64,000 nucleotides of DNA, taken from Thermoproteus sp. (GTDB taxonomy: Archaea > Thermoproteota > Thermoprotei > Thermoproteales > Thermoproteaceae). This document shows, piece by piece, positions 60,523-64,000 of the stretch. Position 1 is the stretch's first letter. Every line of letters begins with the position of its first letter. Made by a program: the position numbers and the translations under genes. Location: NCBI GenBank assembly GCA_038893495.1, contig JAWARJ010000001.1:1415824-1479823 (forward strand), read 5' to 3'. Below the pieces are notes generated by a model, which ran no database searches, had not been told where the DNA came from, and worked only from the letters and a program-made list of their open reading frames with translations.

Positions 60523-60623
60523 CTATTTTTCGCCGCCTGTTTTCCCTCCCGGCCCCTCCCCCCGCCCCGCCTAGACGCGCAAAAATAAGCCCGAGAAAAC
60601 TAGCTGTTTTTCTCGCGGCTCGT

Positions 60624-61847
60624 CTAGCCGCCGTTGGGGAAGACGCGAGGGGCGTGCCTCTCGTAGACCTCGCGTAGGCGCCTCTCATATGTGTAGATGT
60701 AGTGCTCGACGGTGACGTTTAAGCCGCCTTGTAGCGCCCTGCCTTGCAACATAGCGATGTCTGCCAGGTCTACTCCTCTGTCTAGAAGCCACTGGGCGTT
60801 GAATTTACGGAGGAGCGAGGGCTCCAGCCACGGCAGTCCTGCCTTCTCCCTAGCCTCCTTCAGCCAGTTGTATATGTGGTGCTCCTTGCACGGGAAGAGC
60901 TTCTCGGGGCTCCCCGGCGTCTTCCTCAAGTGTTCTTCCCTCCAAGGCAGATATACGTCGCGGAGGTATTTCGCCGCTCCCTCGGTCAAGAAGACCAACG
61001 GCTGTCTCTTGACGCCGGAAGTCTCGCCGAGGACCAACCTCCTCCTCTCCAGGTCGAGCCCGGCTATCTGGGCCTTGAGCAGGTGGTCGAAGCGGACTCC
61101 TGTCTCCGCGAGGAGGCCCCATATGGCGGCGGCGCAAGGCGAGGTCTTGGCGGCCTCCTCCCAGACGCGCCTTACCTCCTCTAGGGACGGGAGTCTCTCC
61201 ACCTTCTTCTTGTTGTTGGACTTCGGTATCTTGAAGGAGGCGTAGAGGGCCGAGGCGAGGTTTAGGTCTTTCGGCTTTACCACCACATCTATGAACTTCT
61301 TGAGGCCTATGGCGGTCTCTTTGGCTATCTTCGGCGTCTCCATGACCTCTTTCACCCTGTTTAGGTTGTCCGGCGTGAGGACCCAGCCGACCCTCTCGAA
61401 GTACCGCGAGAGATAGCGGAGATACCTCTGTAGCTGTCCCGGCGATATCTCGCCCTCAAGCCTCCTCCTGAAGGTCTCCAAGTCGTCGCCGGAGACGTAA
61501 TACGCTATTTCGGCCTTGAGGCCTGGGAATAACGCGGAGAGCCTGTCGGCCACGTACTTCTTCAAGTGGTCGGCCCTAGCGGCCGCGGCTATCACCTCCA
61601 AGGCCTCTTCGACCTCCGCGAGCGTAGGCACCCGCCTCGGCTTGCACCGGGCGGCGTAGTCAGGCACGGCATTGAACAACGCCTCGATCGTCTTGTCCGA
61701 CGGCGCCGTCTTGCCGGATAGCCATTGCGACACGGCCGCCGAGGAGATCCCGGCCGCCTTGGCGATGTCCGCCACCGAGAGGTATCGGGCGAGACACTCC
61801 ACGAAGCTCCGCCGCTCTTCGTCGCCCCAATCGAATTTTAGGGACAT
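60624..61847 (-). CDS. archaeal tyrosine recombinase (integrase) with N-terminal HTH
   Basis: Integrates the element into tRNA-Gln, 407 residues. An N-terminal helix-turn-helix (SVADIAKAAGISSAAVSQWLSGKTAPSD, about 24-51) is followed by a core-binding region and a catalytic domain with Arg in TGVRFDHLLKAQ, a late Arg in SLLRKFNAQWLLDRG, and the probable nucleophile Tyr in VEHYIYTY. The usual His of the HxxR box is Ser here (SLLR), as in some crenarchaeal integrases. Intact and next to attR, thus resembling pNOB8-type rather than split SSV-type integrases. Confidence 0.85.
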   Translation of the reverse strand: MSLKFDWGDEERRSFVECLARYLSVADIAKAAGISSAAVSQWLSGKTAPSDKTIEALFNAVPDYAARCKPRRVPTLAEVEEALEVIAAAARADHLKKYVADRLSALFPGLKAEIAYYVSGDDLETFRRRLEGEISPGQLQRYLRYLSRYFERVGWVLTPDNLNRVKEVMETPKIAKETAIGLKKFIDVVVKPKDLNLASALYASFKIPKSNNKKKVERLPSLEEVRRVWEEAAKTSPCAAAIWGLLAETGVRFDHLLKAQIAGLDLERRRLVLGETSGVKRQPLVFLTEGAAKYLRDVYLPWREEHLRKTPGSPEKLFPCKEHHIYNWLKEAREKAGLPWLEPSLLRKFNAQWLLDRGVDLADIAMLQGRALQGGLNVTVEHYIYTYERRLREVYERHAPRVFPNGG

Positions 61848-61907
61848 ATTAGAGTGTGTTTAAAGTCCCTATTAAGCATTTTCCCCTGAAGACTTAATTA
61901 TATGAGT

Positions 61908-61952
61908 CTTTGGACCCCGTGGCCCGGGTTCGAATCCCGGCCGGGCTACTTA
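61908..61952 (+). repeat. attR: 45-bp direct repeat copy (tRNA-Gln 3' fragment)
   Basis: Exact copy of 52238-52282: anticodon loop to the discriminator base plus CTTA. The bases before it (TATATGAGT) are unrelated to a tRNA 5' half, so this is a truncated tRNA fragment left by integration, not a gene. Confidence 0.92.
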
Positions 61953-61957
61953 TCTCC

Positions 61958-61982
61958 CGCTTTACTTTAGTTTTGTAAAGCG
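61958..61982. repeat. inverted repeat next to attR
   Basis: CGCTTTAC and GTAAAGCG separated by 9 bases, matching the site at 52288-52312 in arms and spacing but not in the spacer sequence. The similarity between both flanks therefore continues beyond the 45-bp repeat. Confidence 0.6.
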
Positions 61983-62233
61983 AGCCATTTAACCACCTCG
62001 GCGGGCTTAGGTAAAAAAGGAGAAATTGGGTAAGAAGAAACCAGAATCTAAATATATGTTAAAGCACCTCATCCGGTCAGGAAGTCGTGCGGCGTGGTGT
62101 GGGCGCGGGCAAACGCTATGAGATAGCGGCCATATGTGACAAGGCGGAATGGACGGCGCGCCCGTGAGGAGGCCGTAGGCCTCTCTATGCGGTTCAGACA
62201 GCATGCGCCGCGTCGAGCGGAGCTGGCGGTTGC

Positions 62234-62623
62234 CTATTGCCTCTGCTTTAGGGCCTCTAGTATCGATCTGTGGATGTCCAGAAGGATCTTTTGGTTCTCC
62301 ACCATCACCTTCTGAAGCTCCATAATCAGCCTGTTGGTTTCGTCTATTCGCTTATTTGTTTCGTCGATACGTTGGCTCAATTGCTGAAATACGTCGTCAA
62401 TACGTTTGTTGGTCTCATCGATGCGCCTATTTATGGCGTTGAGCTGTTCGTACACTGCGTCGATACGCTTATTAGTCTCGTCGATACGCTTGTTCTGCTC
62501 TCTCAGTATGGCGAGAGTCAAGAGGAATAGGTCTTCTGTCTTGAGCTTCTCGCCCTTCTCTACCTTCTTTAGGACTACCTCCAAAGACTTATCGAGGACG
62601 GGGCCCAGCATAGACTCCACCAT
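62234..62623 (-). CDS. coiled-coil protein with RIDETNK heptads, 129 aa
   Basis: Helical throughout. After an N-terminal segment (LDKSLEVVLKKVEKGEKLKTEDLFLLTLAILREQ) comes a long coiled coil of heptads RIDETNK, repeated about six times with variants (RIDAVYEQLNAINR, RIDDVFQQLSQ). ATG at 62623, with a TATA box TTTTTTATATAG on the minus strand about 20 bases upstream. Proteins of this type occur in several Thermoproteales, without known function; they may be scaffolds. The DNA repeats are short (21 bases) and imperfect. Confidence 0.75.
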   Translation of the reverse strand: MVESMLGPVLDKSLEVVLKKVEKGEKLKTEDLFLLTLAILREQNKRIDETNKRIDAVYEQLNAINRRIDETNKRIDDVFQQLSQRIDETNKRIDETNRLIMELQKVMVENQKILLDIHRSILEALKQRQ

Positions 62624-62639
62624 GTAGTATCGCGGTCTA

Positions 62640-63348
62640 TATAAAAAACTGACGTATGTGGCCTCCAGGCGGCGCCTATGGCAGCGTCCTGGGGCTTCGG
62701 CTCGACATGTATCTCGACGAGGCGATATCCGTTACGGTCCTCCAGAACTTCCTCAAGTCTCCATCTCGCAGAGGTGCGTTCTCAACACGACCACGCCGCA
62801 CCTGCAGGCCTCCTCCCTGTTGTATGGAAATAACTTGTCAGGACTCCGGCGTCTTCCTCAAATTCGACGACATCTCGCCCCCCGAACGTATGACGGGCGG
62901 GGACAGGCGGCGCGCTATTGGGTCCTCGACGTGAGGGCGTACACGACGAAGAAAATCGCGCTGAGGACCAGCTCGAGTATCGTCACCTCTAGGAATACCT
63001 TGTCCAGGCTGTACTTCTATCTGCCTATGTAGTAGGCCATTAAGCTCGTCGCGCCCGCTATCAGGAGGCCCACGGCGACGCCCCTAAAATAGTCCGCATT
63101 CATGTCGTCCCTCTAGCCGACCTATTGATGGGTTGCGGCCCCGCTGTGTCCCGGCCCTCGGCCGGCGGTTGGGGCAAGCTGCACGAGCGTTTTGACCTTT
63201 AAGGAGTCTGAATGCGGTATATCTCTAAGTGGCCCTATAAAAATTATTTAATCTATTTTTCTCATATTAATTGGGCCTAATTATTTATATATTTTGATAT
63301 CACATATATTAATGCCTAAAGTTTAATACGTCGCACATTGTGGCAAAT
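62640..63348. other. region without an intact gene, next to a broken membrane gene
   Basis: About 700 bases. It includes the broken two-helix membrane gene (62915-63103, minus). The 62650-62910 part shows only short open runs with no family match. From 63240 to 63330 it is AT-rich and holds the TATA element AGTTTAATACG (63320-63330) for the dehydrogenase gene, about 24 bases before its ATG. Confidence 0.4.
62915..63103 (-). pseudogene. small two-helix membrane protein gene interrupted by TAG
   Basis: From ATG 63103: MNADYFRGVAVGLLIAGATSLMAYYIGR, then TAG at codon 29 (63017-63019), then KYSLDKVFLEVTILELVLSAIFFVVYALTSR and a TAG stop. Both sides read as membrane helices with normal codon use and the same frame, so one base change has probably broken the gene. 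Recoding of TAG (as pyrrolysine) is not expected in this lineage. Parent family unknown. Confidence 0.6.
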
Positions 63349-64000
63349 ATGGCGAAATATAAAGTCGTCGTGCTTTCTCCAATCCCCGAGGCTTTGATTA
63401 GGATGTGGGCCGTGCCTATAGCGCAGAAATATGGGATATCTCTCGAAGATGTAGAGGTCGTCACTTTCTTCGAGCCGAACTACGAGGAGATCGGGAGGCA
63501 GGTGGCCGATGCAGACGTGGTTGTGGGGGACTATACCTTTAGGATAAAGATAGATGCGTCTCTCTGCGAGAAGATGGGCAGGGCGAAGTTAATCCAGCAA
63601 CCTAGCACCGGCTACGACCATATAGACGTGGCCGCTTGCGCCAAGAGGGGCATCCCTGTGGCCAATATCGGCGGGGCTAACGCCATCTCTGTGGCTGAAC
63701 ACACCATAATGCTGGCCTTAATGTTATTAAAGAGGGCTATATATGCCCACAGCAGGCTGGTTGCCGGCCAGTGGGCTCAGGGGGAGCTCATGAACTTGGT
63801 GGGGGAGATATACGGCAAGACTTGGGGGGTATTGGGCATGGGGAGGGTCGGGAGGGAGGTCGCCGTTAGGGCTTTGGCCTTCGGCGCCAAGGTCATTTAC
63901 TACGACGTGGTTAGGCGCGAGGACGTGGAGAGGTTGGGTGTCGAATATAGGCCGTTCAATAGGCTGTTGGCGGAAAGCGATATTTTGAGTATCCACGTCC
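63349..64000 (+). CDS. D-2-hydroxyacid dehydrogenase family protein (truncated by window end)
   Basis: NAD-dependent D-isomer-specific dehydrogenase; the first 217 codons are visible. N-terminal substrate domain, then QQPSTGYDHIDVAACAKRGIPVANIGGANAISVAEHT, and the Rossmann GVLGMGRVGREVAVRAL (GxGxxG). These segments are closest in form to the phosphoglycerate dehydrogenase branch. ATG chosen from the TATA element about 24 bases upstream. It belongs to the same superfamily as the gene at the left end, but the two are clearly different proteins. Confidence 0.87.
   Translation, partial: MAKYKVVVLSPIPEALIRMWAVPIAQKYGISLEDVEVVTFFEPNYEEIGRQVADADVVVGDYTFRIKIDASLCEKMGRAKLIQQPSTGYDHIDVAACAKRGIPVANIGGANAISVAEHTIMLALMLLKRAIYAHSRLVAGQWAQGELMNLVGEIYGKTWGVLGMGRVGREVAVRALAFGAKVIYYDVVRREDVERLGVEYRPFNRLLAESDILSIHV

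Larger units (their letters stand above)
52283..61952. mobile_element. integrated plasmid-like element in tRNA-Gln, about 9.7 kb
   Basis: Bounded by the perfect 45-bp repeats. Carries an intact tyrosine integrase at the right end, a serine recombinase at the left end, a replication module (unknown 341-aa protein, SF1 helicase, AEP primase), an iteron-like non-coding region, small unknown genes and an AT-rich cargo gene. The integrase is not split, so it is unlike SSV-type viruses. No capsid or conjugation genes are seen, so a plasmid-type element is more likely than a virus. Confidence 0.85.

Noticed and set aside
60624-61847. SSV-type split integrase and proviral origin
   Set aside because: The integrase frame is complete at 407 aa and the attachment repeat lies outside it, so the gene is not partitioned; no structural virus genes seen.
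62007-62204. 65-aa minus frame between attR and the coiled-coil gene
   Set aside because: Composition His/Pro/Ser-rich, no homologue recognised, no consistent promoter.
62656-63032. Plus-strand frames of 92-124 aa
   Set aside because: Antisense to the broken membrane gene, with shadow-like composition.

Overview
The window looks like a piece of chromosome from a hyperthermophilic crenarchaeon of the Thermoproteaceae (Thermoproteus/Pyrobaculum type). The evidence is the AGG/ATA-rich codon use, strong TATA boxes about 23-27 bases before start codons (mostly leaderless genes), PaREP-type proteins, an intron inside a tRNA D-loop, archaeal CoA-synthesis enzymes, a KaiC-like ATPase and a HerA-like ATPase. 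Most of it is GC-rich. One block, about 21.0-29.55 kb, is strikingly AT-rich.

Layout. 1-3.9 kb: truncated 2-hydroxyacid dehydrogenase, HerA-like ATPase, two small genes, a decayed stretch. 3.9-11.7 kb: a type IV pilus locus with three pilin-like proteins on the minus strand, divergent from two membrane platform proteins and an assembly ATPase, followed by a small protein and a KaiC-like ATPase. 11.9-13.4 kb: ZIP metal transporter with a palindrome over its TATA box, and thymidine kinase. 13.5-21.0 kb: narK-narI-narG-narH-narJ, a complete respiratory nitrate reductase whose catalytic subunit lacks a Tat signal. 21.0-29.5 kb (AT-rich): a dihydroxyacetone-specific PTS (dhaK, dhaL, dhaM, HPr, EI) divergent from glpF, glpK, a short FAD glycerol-3-phosphate dehydrogenase and a CoxG-like protein; both arms feed dihydroxyacetone phosphate into glycolysis. 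29.5-39.1 kb: small genes, then complex I genes nuoD-H-I-J-K-M-L-N without nuoA, B and C. 39.1-52.1 kb: nucleoside diphosphate kinase, two MFS transporters, glutamate dehydrogenase with mosaic codon use, pantoate kinase, CoA-binding protein, phosphopantothenate synthetase, VapBC, PanB, and decayed DMT-transporter and SBP56 genes.

52.2-62.0 kb: an integrated, apparently complete plasmid-like element in an intron-containing tRNA-Gln gene. It is bounded by a perfect 45-bp repeat of the tRNA 3' half. It carries a tyrosine integrase, a serine recombinase, an SF1 helicase, an AEP primase with a PriL-like tail, an Sm/Hfq-like protein, a large unknown protein, two diverged copies of an unknown family, an AT-rich Tat-signal cargo gene, and a non-coding region of about 1 kb with iteron-like CCGTACTCAA repeats that is probably the replication origin. 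This element is the best candidate for an undescribed system.

62.2-64 kb: a coiled-coil protein, a small membrane gene broken by TAG, and the start of another 2-hydroxyacid dehydrogenase. No rRNA and no CRISPR array were seen.
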